Positions 50,350 to 57,745 of a DNA stretch of 64,000 bases are shown in pieces; positions within the stretch are counted from its first letter, which is position 1, and each line of letters begins with the position of its first letter. The notes beneath the pieces are model-generated. The model had not been told where the DNA came from. It was given only the letters and a program-made list of their open reading frames with translations, and did no database searches. The translations under genes were made by a program, and so were the position numbers. Source of the stretch: Salinimicrobium sediminilitoris (GTDB lineage Bacteria; Bacteroidota; Bacteroidia; Flavobacteriales; Flavobacteriaceae); the NCBI RefSeq assembly GCF_020866905.1, contig NZ_JAIVCC010000001.1, positions 29,148-93,147 of the forward strand, read 5' to 3'.

Positions 50350-52038
50350 ATGGAGAAACAGAAGATAGTTATAGTTGGGGGAGTCGCGGGTGGCGCAACG
50401 GCTGCCGCGAGGTTAAGACGGCTAAACGAAAATAGTTATATAGTCCTGCTTGAAAGGGGAGAACATATCTCTTTTGCTAATTGCGGACTGCCTTATTACA
50501 TAGGAGGTTCTATAGAAAAACGGGAGAAACTACTGGTGCAAACGGTAGAAGGAATGTCCAGAAGGTTCAGGCTCGATATTCGTAATCTGAGCGAAGTGCT
50601 CTCGATAGATCGAGTTGCAAAGACAATTAGGATACGGGATCTTAGAACGGGAAAGGAGTACGAGGAAGTCTATGACGTGCTGCTGCTTTCTCCCGGGGCG
50701 AAACCTTTTCTTCCACCCATAAAAGGAATTGCTGAAGCTAAGAACCTTTTTAGCCTCAGGAATATCCCCGATACCGATAAACTCAAAGCCTATGTGGAAG
50801 ATTTCGGGCCAAAAAGTGCAGTGATCATTGGTGGTGGGTTTATTGGTCTGGAAATGACAGAAAACCTGCATGATCTTGGAATAACCGTACGCCTGATTGA
50901 AGTTTCGGAACAGGTTATGGAAGCCCTGGATTTTGAAATGGCTGCAATTCTCCAGGATCATCTTCGCAAAAAAGGGGTGGAGCTTTTTCTGAAAAATGGT
51001 CTGGAAAGAATTGAAGCTGAAGGTCAAAAAGTTGTTCTGCAGAATGGAGAAGAACTATATACAGATATGATCATCATGGCAGCAGGAGTGCAGCCCGAAA
51101 GTAAACTGGCTGTAGAGGCAGGTCTAGAGCTGGGAAATCGAAAAAGCATCAGGGTCAATGAATACCTGCAGACTTCAGATCCTTTTATTTATGCAGTAGG
51201 TGACGCTATTGAGGTGAAAGATTATATTAGTGGGCAAAACTGTTTTGTGCCGCTTGCCTGGCCTGCCAACAGGCAGGGCCGTATTGTGGCCGATACGATC
51301 TCAGGAAAACCCACCGCTTATAAGGGAACTTTAGGGACTGCAATTGCTAAGGTCTTTGACCTCACTGCTGCTACCACCGGCAACAATGAGAAAGTATTAA
51401 GACGACAGGGAGTCGCTTATGAAGTGGCGCACATCCATCCAAATTCTCATGCCGGTTACTATCCAGGAGCGGCACCCCTTGCTCTAAAACTCATTTTCTC
51501 TCCCGAAGATGGAAAGATCCTGGGAGCACAGGCCGTAGGTGCCAGGGGAGCAGATAAACGTATTGATGTATTGGCTACTGCCATAAAGGGAGATCTCACG
51601 ATCTACGACCTGCCTGAGCTGGAATTAGCCTATGCGCCACCATTCTCCTCTGCTAAAGATCCGGTGAACATGCTGGGGTATGTTGCCCAGAATATGCAGG
51701 ATGGCAGCCTGGAAACCTTTCAGTGGTATGAGGTGGAAAAATTACAGGAGTCCGGAGCTTTTATACTTGATGTTAGAGAAAATAAAGAGTGGGAGGCAGG
51801 CCACATTGAGGGGGCAGTGCATTTTCCACTGGATGAACTTCGGGATCGTCTACAGGAATTTCCAACCTCAGAAACTATTTATTTATACTGTCATGCCGGG
51901 CTGCGGGGATATTTAGCCACCCGTATTCTTCAGGAAAATGGATTTACCGTTAAGAACCTTGATGGTGGCAATAAGACCTACCAGGTCGCTGTAACTGAAC
52001 AGAGTTTATTGAAAAATGTAGTGCCAATGGCTTTTTAA
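50350..52038 (+). CDS. CoA-disulfide reductase fused to a rhodanese domain
   Basis: A 562-residue flavoprotein of the CoADR-RHD type. The N-terminal FAD-binding motif is VGGVAGGATAAARLRRL, and the single active cysteine is Cys45 in FANCGLPYYIGG; the NAD-binding GGGFIGLE follows near residue 160 and ASP-type VYAVGDAIE near 280. Residues about 460-560 form a rhodanese domain with DVRENKEWEAGHIEGAVHFP and the catalytic Cys514 in YLYCHAGLRGY. Enzymes of this type reduce CoA-disulfide, CoA-persulfide or polysulfide with NAD(P)H. The gene opens the redox-stress-like region and is followed by its own terminator. Confidence 0.93.
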   Translation: MEKQKIVIVGGVAGGATAAARLRRLNENSYIVLLERGEHISFANCGLPYYIGGSIEKREKLLVQTVEGMSRRFRLDIRNLSEVLSIDRVAKTIRIRDLRTGKEYEEVYDVLLLSPGAKPFLPPIKGIAEAKNLFSLRNIPDTDKLKAYVEDFGPKSAVIIGGGFIGLEMTENLHDLGITVRLIEVSEQVMEALDFEMAAILQDHLRKKGVELFLKNGLERIEAEGQKVVLQNGEELYTDMIIMAAGVQPESKLAVEAGLELGNRKSIRVNEYLQTSDPFIYAVGDAIEVKDYISGQNCFVPLAWPANRQGRIVADTISGKPTAYKGTLGTAIAKVFDLTAATTGNNEKVLRRQGVAYEVAHIHPNSHAGYYPGAAPLALKLIFSPEDGKILGAQAVGARGADKRIDVLATAIKGDLTIYDLPELELAYAPPFSSAKDPVNMLGYVAQNMQDGSLETFQWYEVEKLQESGAFILDVRENKEWEAGHIEGAVHFPLDELRDRLQEFPTSETIYLYCHAGLRGYLATRILQENGFTVKNLDGGNKTYQVAVTEQSLLKNVVPMAF

Positions 52039-52099
52039 AACCGGGAAAGAGGGATGAGAGTTTGAAATAGAACTCGAACATCAGTAGGTACAAATAAAA

Positions 52100-52138
52100 A
52101 ATCCGCAACCACTTTTTATATTAAGTGTGTTGCGGATT
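52100..52138. terminator. Convergent terminator between CoADR-RHD and histone-like genes
   Basis: A ten-base-pair stem (AATCCGCAAC with GTTGCGGATT) has an A-rich left flank and a T-rich right flank, so it can work for both strands, more strongly leftward. A diverged second copy occurs at 52613-52666. Confidence 0.7.
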
Positions 52139-52173
52139 ATCTTTGAGACGCAGCCCAATTAAGGAGAAGGTTC

Positions 52174-52350
52174 TTACTTCTTCGATTCTGCGATAGAGAC
52201 TTTTCTAAACTCTTTTAATAGCTTTTCCAATTCCAAAGAAGATTTTCTTGCTCTGGTTCCGGCGCTTTTATTTCCATTTTCTAATTGTGTATTGGCATCA
52301 GTTTGAAAGGATTCAAAAGTGCTTTGGATGTTTTCAATAAGATCTTTCAT
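52174..52350 (-). CDS. Histone-H1-like (Hc1 type) small protein
   Basis: A 58-residue protein from the ATG at 52350, ending at the TAA at 52174. Its sequence fits the bacterial histone-H1 family known in Chlamydiae (Hc1) and widely seen in Flavobacteria: an initial helix (MKDLIENIQSTFESFQTDAN), the basic NGNKSAGTRARKSS segment, and a lysine-rich helical end. Such proteins are expected to bind DNA. The short length explains why it can be missed. It is convergent with the CoADR-RHD gene and shares the terminator with it. Confidence 0.82.
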   Translation of the reverse strand: MKDLIENIQSTFESFQTDANTQLENGNKSAGTRARKSSLELEKLLKEFRKVSIAESKK

Positions 52351-52612
52351 GATAATTATTTTTTTAATGAAGTGCTAAAATAAAAGAATATTCTTGGGCT
52401 GCCACATTTTTTATCATTTAAAGGTTTCGAGAAAAAAGGTGGGAGGAGGCTGTCGCTAATAATCGAAGTGCGTCACAAAAGACGAATTAAACATTTTGCA
52501 TAGTTAGTCATGAAAAAACTATTCGATTAAAACAGGAGGAATTACAAAGGTGCAAAAATTTACTTTGCCAGGATTTACGAGAATAAGATTAGAATGGGCG
52601 GTACAAACGCAT

Positions 52613-52666
52613 AAAAAAATCCTCAACCACTTTATTGTCAATGTGTTGCAGATTAACTCTGTGACC
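52613..52666. repeat. Second copy of the 52.1-kb terminator-like element
   Basis: The 54-base stretch AAAAAATCC...CAACCACTTT...TGTGTTGC.GATTA aligns to 52097-52147 at roughly 80 per cent by eye, and both are preceded by GGTACAAA (52087-52094 and 52600-52607). No gene is adjacent to this copy. Confidence 0.65.
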
Positions 52667-52952
52667 TCGACAGGATGTTTTTTCTTTGAGTCCCTGCCTG
52701 AAAATAGAAAATCCTTTCTGTGTGTTTCGTCGCCTTTTTGGAATTTGGTGCTTGTATTTTGGAATTTCGGTCCAGGATTAGCTTCGCTGTTCCTGAGAAA
52801 GTCCCCGCCTGAAAATACAAAGTCCGTCCCGCCTGTCGGCGTTGCGTTTTTTCATTTTCCTACGAAGCTTCAGGCAAGCCTGGCTTCTCCGTAAAACGAA
52901 AAAAGTCCGCAGCGAAAGCTGCGGACTTTCTACTTTAAGTGACCTCGACAGG
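52661..52952 (-). repeat. Two copies of GTGACCTCGACAGG next to hairpins
   Basis: The 14-base word occurs at 52661-52674 and 52939-52952, 278 bp apart. Each copy adjoins a terminator-like hairpin on its left. Read on the minus strand the arrangement (CCTGTCGAGGTCAC, then a hairpin, then T-rich) resembles the 3' end of a tRNA gene followed by its terminator, so these may be scars of an ancestral tRNA integration site. Confidence 0.5.
52902..52929. terminator. Strong hairpin with GAAA loop
   Basis: A twelve-base-pair stem (AAAGTCCGCAGC with GCTGCGGACTTT) closes on GAAA. On the minus strand it is followed by T residues. No gene is close enough to need it, which fits the idea of a decayed gene nearby. 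A related hairpin occurs near 63950. Confidence 0.7.
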
Positions 52953-53868
52953 CCCTGAACCTATTTATAAACCCTAGTAAAATCAAGGGTTTTAATTTTC
53001 AGATTTGTTATTGTTGACCGAATTGTGAACCTTCTTCTAGTAGATCCCTTTCGCCATGAACTAAATATAATCATTTAATATCAATTGATTACAATAATAG
53101 AGCAATAAAAATAGATATTATCCAACAATCATTTCTACATTGTTGAACAGTTCAAAAAGGTTCATTAATTTACGGGATTTGAACCCACCCCATATTTACT
53201 GGGTTGAAAAAGGTTTATGGTTATTAATGGTGACCTCACTGTTATTTGGAGTTTTGAAATCAAAAGAAGCTATTTAACAAATTTCAACTCTGAGAATCCA
53301 TTGCAAGGATTTTAATTACAAAATGCCTAACATGGAAACTCACAAAATTCTAGAATGTACAATTGCAAATGTATGAAGCTTCGAGATATAGGTAAATGAT
53401 TTACAAAAAGGGAGCAATACACAGTCAAGTGCTGCAAGTCTAAATCTATCGAACTGGTCTTATGTAGTGAGGCAAGTTGTGGGAAATTAGTAATAGTTAC
53501 CGCAAAAAATTACCAATTTACAAGGGGTTTAAAAGCATTGGCCGTAAAATTAGTAACATTTTTCTGTAAGAACATATCCGAAGCCTTATGAACAAAGGGG
53601 GGAGACCTAATGACATCGGGCAGCGTGTCATCCTCTTGCTTCACCCCTTCCTATATTTTTACTGGTATTTACTATACATAAAAATTGTCTTAGGATATTT
53701 AGTTGTTGGTGGGCATCCCTATTTTATGCAATAGAACCTCAGTGCCATACTCAGTTGTTATTTTGTTGGACTCTTATTTAAAAAAGGGTTTTGATTATCA
53801 GTCTTTTATGGTTGATCTCATATTCTAATCTTGATTCTTTTTACATATTTAAAACTCATGCAAAGAGT

Positions 53869-54270
53869 ATGAAACTTCAGGAAACCAAAACGGTAGCCGA
53901 AATGGTTACAGAAAAGATTAAAACTGCTTGTATTTTCTATGCCGACTGGTTTAAAGAAAAGTATTTGGAACCACATTTTAAAATAGAGGAGCAGGTGTTT
54001 TTTCCTCTTTTAGGTACCAATGTGAGAGTAAAAAGAGCTTTTGCAAACCACAGGAGAATAATTAAGCTGCTCACCTGTAGCTGTGAACATATAATGGTCC
54101 TGAACCTGTTGGAGGAGGAGCTTGGGACACATGTTCGTTTCGAAGAGCGTATTCTTTATTGGGAAATTAAAAAAATTGCCACTCCTCAGGAGCTGGCAGA
54201 GATCGAAAAACATCATCAGGGCCTTTGTTTCAACGATGCAGAATGGGAGGATCAGTTCTGGCTGGAATAA
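53869..54270 (+). CDS. Hemerythrin-like protein lacking the N-terminal ligand region
   Basis: A 133-residue protein (ATG at 53869 preferred) clearly homologous to the hemerythrin-like protein at 60289. Both share PHFKIEEQ/K, NHRR or EHRRL and HVRFEER/HVRYEER, which carry candidate metal ligands. The other protein begins with LSRDHHHTLFLCWKI, the first His-containing helix; here that region is replaced by an unrelated MKLQETKTVAEMVTEKIKTA, and no frame upstream supplies it. It is therefore either a truncated, decaying copy or a specialised variant with an incomplete metal site. It sits just after the gene-poor scar. Confidence 0.75.
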   Translation: MKLQETKTVAEMVTEKIKTACIFYADWFKEKYLEPHFKIEEQVFFPLLGTNVRVKRAFANHRRIIKLLTCSCEHIMVLNLLEEELGTHVRFEERILYWEIKKIATPQELAEIEKHHQGLCFNDAEWEDQFWLE

Positions 54271-54370
54271 CTATTTTCCAGTGTTTTAAATCCGGTAAAA
54301 ATTGGATTAAAAGTTTGAGAATCTGATCTGTATCATTTTTACAGAGAAATAGTTGAGCTACTTTCGTACC

Positions 54371-55192
54371 ATGGAAGAAAATGCTATGAACGTCCTTTTA
54401 CTATCCGACTTTTCAAAAGTGGGTATTAATGCTATTCATTATGCCATGGATCTTCTACAGGATCAACAGGCCAATTTTTATTTATTGAACATTTATGATC
54501 CCGATCCTGAATGTATAGATAATTGTGCAGAAGATGAAAAAGCCATGACGTTAGCAACGTTGGAGGAACGCGTGCAAAAGTTACAACAGAGATCGGAGAA
54601 TAGACCTCACAAGGTAACAGGTCATTATTCTGAAGAGAAGCTTGTGAATGCTGCACGCGAATTTGTAAAAAAGCACCGTATTGATCTCATAGTAATGGGA
54701 GCAGTAGGTCATGAGCAACGTCACTCCACAATTCTAGGAAAGCATACCTTTGAGATAATGTCTAAAATAAAGTGCAATACTCTGGCAGTGGCCCATGAAA
54801 GTGAATTTAAAAAACCGGAAAGGTTACTAATGCCTCTTGATTACAATGCTTCTTTTGGCAGTAAAAATATTCGCTTTTTAAAGGATTCTGAAGTTTTTAA
54901 AGGAAAACATCTTGATATCTGGGAAATCCCAAGTGTTGAGAATTTTGGGGATGATCGGAATATAGGGAAGAAGGAAATCTTCAGCAGATTAAAAAATATT
55001 AGAGTAAATTTTTCCACATTTGTCGAATCATCCGTTTACGATAAAACTACATGGGCAGATGTTCAGAATAAATTCGACCACATTGTTATATTAGGAAAAA
55101 ATATTCGCATTTGCGATCTCCTGTTGCACAACAAGGACGGGTTATATGCTAAGGTGCCTAACCAATTACCAATTCTGGTTCTGCATGATTAG
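54371..55192 (+). CDS. Universal stress protein with two tandem domains
   Basis: A 273-residue protein of the UspA superfamily. The first domain (residues about 5-145) has the usual starting strand VLLLSDFSKVGINAIHYAM and the loop LIVMGAVGHEQRHSTILGKHTFEIM, which resembles the nucleotide-binding G-x2-G-x9-G-S/T motif. The second half (about 150-273) repeats the topology with a degenerate core (ERLLMPLDYN ... FDHIVILGKN) and lacks the nucleotide motif. Tandem Usp proteins often respond to energy, redox or adhesion stress. The ATG at 54371 is preferred over the TTG upstream. Confidence 0.85.
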   Translation: MEENAMNVLLLSDFSKVGINAIHYAMDLLQDQQANFYLLNIYDPDPECIDNCAEDEKAMTLATLEERVQKLQQRSENRPHKVTGHYSEEKLVNAAREFVKKHRIDLIVMGAVGHEQRHSTILGKHTFEIMSKIKCNTLAVAHESEFKKPERLLMPLDYNASFGSKNIRFLKDSEVFKGKHLDIWEIPSVENFGDDRNIGKKEIFSRLKNIRVNFSTFVESSVYDKTTWADVQNKFDHIVILGKNIRICDLLLHNKDGLYAKVPNQLPILVLHD

Positions 55193-55212
55193 CGAATATA
55201 TTTATTCGATGT

Positions 55213-55557
55213 TCAGGAATTATCTGCGACTCCTTTAACTCTTTCAGCTGTATCTGCTTTCGTTAGAGTAAGCCGGATGGTACTGTCTTTCTCTGCTCTT
55301 AAATCATGGGGCACATTTCCTTCAAGATATACAAGATCACCTTTTTTAAGTTTGTATGATTCTCCATGTACGCCGAAAGAAATTTCTCCTTCAAAAATCT
55401 CGACTACTATGGGATAAGGTGTTTTATGTTCTTTCATCACGTGGCCTTTTCGCATAGCTATTCTAATTTCCCTGCTGGTATCTGTATCCAAAAGGACCTG
55501 TACTGCGGGTTTGTTTTCATTGTATTGCAGGTCATTTACTAAAGAGGCTTTTTTCAT
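55213..55557 (-). CDS. Single-domain cupin protein
   Basis: A 114-residue cupin, a small beta-barrel that may bind a metal. Motif 1 is incomplete (GHVMKEHKTPYPIVVEIFEGEISFG; one His and the Glu are visible) and motif 2 includes LVYLEGNVPHDLRAEKDS with its histidine. The protein is thus a degenerate or ligand-sensor cupin more likely than an active dioxygenase. It is divergent from the Rrf2 regulator, with about 200 bp between their start codons, so control by that regulator is possible. No signal peptide. Confidence 0.85.
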   Translation of the reverse strand: MKKASLVNDLQYNENKPAVQVLLDTDTSREIRIAMRKGHVMKEHKTPYPIVVEIFEGEISFGVHGESYKLKKGDLVYLEGNVPHDLRAEKDSTIRLTLTKADTAERVKGVADNS

Positions 55558-55685
55558 GTTGTGGTTTTTGTTACACCAATCAAAATAACTCTCTGGTTTT
55601 ATACTTCAAGGAGGTAACTTGATTGATAAGAGTTCATGTTCTTAATGTAGCGTAATTTCTTGACAAGAACAATAATAAATTTAAT

Positions 55686-55728
55686 AAAGGACAAATTTGT
55701 CTTTTTTAGAATTTATTTCTTATCTTTG
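55686..55728 (+). promoter_or_regulatory. Rrf2 gene promoter with overlapping palindromic operator
   Basis: A perfect 12-base palindrome, GACAAATTTGTC, lies at 55690-55701 within a slightly longer A/T-rich near-palindrome. It covers TTTG at 55696-55699, which together with TATCTTTG at 55721-55728 (21-base spacer) forms a good Bacteroidota promoter. The arrangement suggests autorepression by the Rrf2 protein encoded next. Confidence 0.6.
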
Positions 55729-55756
55729 GATCATTAGACTGGTTAATATTATAAAA

Positions 55757-56197
55757 ATGGTTTCAAAGTCCTGTAAATATGCTATTCGTGCAGCAGTTTT
55801 TATCGCCTCCCGTGCCAATGCGGAAGAAAGGTTTGGCGTGAAGGAAATCGCTGCTGAGATCGAGGCGCCGCCAGCATTTACAGCAAAGATTTTGCGGACT
55901 TTGAGTAAATATAAGATCATTACATCTCTCAAGGGGCCTTATGGCGGTTTTTACTGTGAGAAGTATCAGCTTGATCTGGCGGTTTCAGAGATTGTCAATG
56001 CGATGGATGGTATGTCTGTATTTAAGGAATGCGTAATGGGCTTACATCAATGTTCTGATGCGCATCCCTGCCCTATGCATTACAAGTATGCCGGGACAAG
56101 AAATGAGTTAATGAAGACTTTTCAGGAAACATCTGTTGGTAGTCTTGCCGCAGATCTTTCGAAAGGTTCTGTTTTTATAAAGAATGAAGTTTTATAA
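55757..56197 (+). CDS. Rrf2-family Fe-S transcriptional regulator
   Basis: A 146-residue Rrf2-type winged-helix regulator, starting at the ATG at 55757 (MVSKSCKYAIRAAVFIA). The DNA-binding part is conserved (VKEIAAEIEAPPAFTAKILRTLSKYKIITSLKGPYGGFYC). Three cysteines, Cys92, Cys99 and Cys105 (C-x6-C-x5-C), occupy the place of the Fe-S ligands of IscR and NsrR, so it probably carries an iron-sulfur cluster sensing NO, oxygen or Fe-S status. NsrR-like sensing of NO would fit its neighbours, but this cannot be decided from the sequence. A palindrome overlaps its -33 element. It is followed by the small CxxC protein gene. Confidence 0.9.
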   Translation: MVSKSCKYAIRAAVFIASRANAEERFGVKEIAAEIEAPPAFTAKILRTLSKYKIITSLKGPYGGFYCEKYQLDLAVSEIVNAMDGMSVFKECVMGLHQCSDAHPCPMHYKYAGTRNELMKTFQETSVGSLAADLSKGSVFIKNEVL

Positions 56198-56234
56198 AAT
56201 TGAATGATGGAGAAAGGTATTAAAAATAAGAGCT

Positions 56235-56513
56235 ATGAGTATTTACAACAACATAATCAAATTCCTTGAACAGCCAGAAGACGAAACAAGAGATAGAGCG
56301 CCTGAAGGTGTTTGCGCAATGTGCTGGGGCTACCAGGCATACGATAATAAAATAAGGACAGTTATTGAAGACAAACAGGTTGATGTAAACAATCATCAAT
56401 TTAAGTACATGAGAATTCAAAAACTCCTGAAGGAACAAATCGAAGGGATCAGGCTGAAAAAGGGGAAAATTAACGATTGTCCCACCTGTGGAGGGGAGAG
56501 GAATAAAAAATAA
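56235..56513 (+). CDS. Small CxxC-containing protein next to the Rrf2 gene
   Basis: A 92-residue protein of unknown family. It has two C-x2-C pairs, one early (EGVCAMCWGYQAY, about residues 26-36) and one at the end (DCPTCGGE, about residues 81-88), with a charged, helical middle (EDKQVDVNNHQFKYMRIQKLLKEQIEG). This suggests a zinc or Fe-S site made of both pairs. It begins 38 bp after the Rrf2 gene and precedes a terminator, so the two form a unit and it may be a target or partner of the regulator. No signal peptide or membrane span. Confidence 0.75.
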   Translation: MSIYNNIIKFLEQPEDETRDRAPEGVCAMCWGYQAYDNKIRTVIEDKQVDVNNHQFKYMRIQKLLKEQIEGIRLKKGKINDCPTCGGERNKK

Positions 56514-56555
56514 ATATGTTCAATAATTTCAAAAAAAGAAAAAATATAAAGTTAT

Positions 56556-56577
56556 AAAGGATAAGATGATCCTTTTT
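56556..56577 (+). terminator. Terminator after the Rrf2-CxxC unit
   Basis: A seven-base-pair stem (AAAGGAT with ATCCTTT) with a six-base loop is followed by T residues, about 45 bp after the stop codon. It separates the Rrf2 unit from the next genes. Confidence 0.55.
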
Positions 56578-56613
56578 GGATTTAAATAATGTATAAATAT
56601 AAAAGAGAATAAA

Positions 56614-57225
56614 ATGGAAAATAGAAAGACTAAAAGAGTGAGGAGCTCAAACAGCGTAGTATATCTTATCGGGTTGTTTATGGTGTTATGGATACTTCCC
56701 CAAAATGCCCTGGCACACTGTGACTCCTATGACGGACCGGTGATTCAAGATGCCTTAAAGGCGCTCGATCAAGATAATGTCACACTTGTTTACAAATGGA
56801 TCAGTGAAGATCAGGAAGAAGAAATTTCAGATCTGTTTCAAAAGACTTTGAAATATCAGAAGAAAGATAAGGAGGTGTACCAACTCCTGGAGAAACATTT
56901 CCTCGAAACTTTAGTCAGGCTGCACCGGGAAGGAGAAGGGGCGCCTTACACTGGATTAAAACCTGCAGGAACTACAAAACCTATTATTGTCATGACCGAT
57001 GAGGCTCTACAGGACGAAGACCCCGAGACACTTTTCGGGAATTTAGAGAACCATATCGAAAAGGTGATACGAGAGAAGTACGACAAAGCCCTGCAACTGC
57101 GTCAGGTTCAAAATGAATCTGTACAACAAGGTCGTGCATACGTAGCCGCTTATGTTGACTATACCCACACAGTGGAGGCATTGCACGATGTAATTACACA
57201 TGACACCGCAAAGCATAAGCATTAA
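56614..57225 (+). CDS. DUF6448 family exported protein
   Basis: A 203-residue protein with a hydrophobic signal segment (residues about 13-34, ending QNALA) and a mature start AHCDSYDGPVIQDALKALDQDNVTLVYKWI, the hallmark of the DUF6448 family. The family has no settled function. The conserved A-H-C-D-x-x-D-G stretch at the mature N-terminus and the His-rich end (HTVEALHDVITHDTAKHKH) could bind metal. It begins the rightward run DUF6448 - AhpD-like - NDH-2 - membrane protein - azurin, probably one operon ending at the terminator at 60137. Confidence 0.85.
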   Translation: MENRKTKRVRSSNSVVYLIGLFMVLWILPQNALAHCDSYDGPVIQDALKALDQDNVTLVYKWISEDQEEEISDLFQKTLKYQKKDKEVYQLLEKHFLETLVRLHREGEGAPYTGLKPAGTTKPIIVMTDEALQDEDPETLFGNLENHIEKVIREKYDKALQLRQVQNESVQQGRAYVAAYVDYTHTVEALHDVITHDTAKHKH

Positions 57226-57280
57226 TGAAATAGGTTTCAATATTAATCAAAACAAAATTTAATAACGTAAATAAATTACT

Positions 57281-57736
57281 ATGGAAGAGAAAATCCAACA
57301 TTCAAAGTTCACGTTATGTGCGATCAAAGGAATTCAGGAGCTAGATAACTGCCTTGATCATTGTACAATAGAACGTTCGTTACTGGAACTTGTAAAACTC
57401 AGAGCTTCTCAGATATATGACTGCGAACAATGTAGGGAAATGCACACCCGGGAAGCCAGAACAACAGGATATACCCTGCAGCGACTATTTGCTCTAAAGA
57501 ACTGGAGAGAATCTGATGAATTTAATGATAGAGAAAAAGCTGCCCTTGCATGGACAGAAGCTATCACTTCGTCCTCTCGCCAGGCTGCAGTAGATATTTT
57601 ACACGATGATATCAGGAAGATTTTAGATGAACAGGAACTAGTCGCTATAACAATGGCGGTCACCACTGTTGATAGCTGGAGCAGATTGTCGTTGACAGTT
57701 CGTTCTTTCGAAGATCTTGCGGATGTTGGCCGATAA
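57281..57736 (+). CDS. AhpD-like (carboxymuconolactone decarboxylase) protein
   Basis: A 151-residue alkylhydroperoxidase-AhpD/CMD-fold protein. The active-site motif is YDCEQCREMHTREARTTG, containing the C-x2-C redox pair and the downstream histidine; LVKLRASQIYDC is the usual helix before it. Such proteins may reduce peroxides or act as small thiol enzymes. It follows DUF6448 by 55 bp and is 9 bp from the NDH-2 gene downstream, so the three are probably co-transcribed. The substrate cannot be told. Confidence 0.87.
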   Translation: MEEKIQHSKFTLCAIKGIQELDNCLDHCTIERSLLELVKLRASQIYDCEQCREMHTREARTTGYTLQRLFALKNWRESDEFNDREKAALAWTEAITSSSRQAAVDILHDDIRKILDEQELVAITMAVTTVDSWSRLSLTVRSFEDLADVGR

Positions 57737-57745
57737 ATAAATCTT

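Larger units (their letters stand above)
52351..53868. other. Long, apparently non-coding, repeat-scarred gap
   Basis: About 1.5 kb without a recognisable gene. It contains a second copy of the terminator-like stem near 52613, a strong hairpin near 52902, two copies of a 14-base word with terminator-like hairpins next to them, and a T-arm-like segment near 53170. The texture suggests a degraded insertion or tRNA-derived scar. It carries the rightward promoter of the hemerythrin-like gene at its end, which I could not locate. Confidence 0.6.

Noticed and set aside
53791-53868. Upstream extension of the hemerythrin-like gene
   Set aside because: An in-frame ATG at 53791 adds a hydrophobic stretch with no hemerythrin features; the internal ATG at 53869 fits better.
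55213-55557. Cupin as a metal-dependent dioxygenase
   Set aside because: The usual three-histidine motif is incomplete, so only a generic cupin call is supported.
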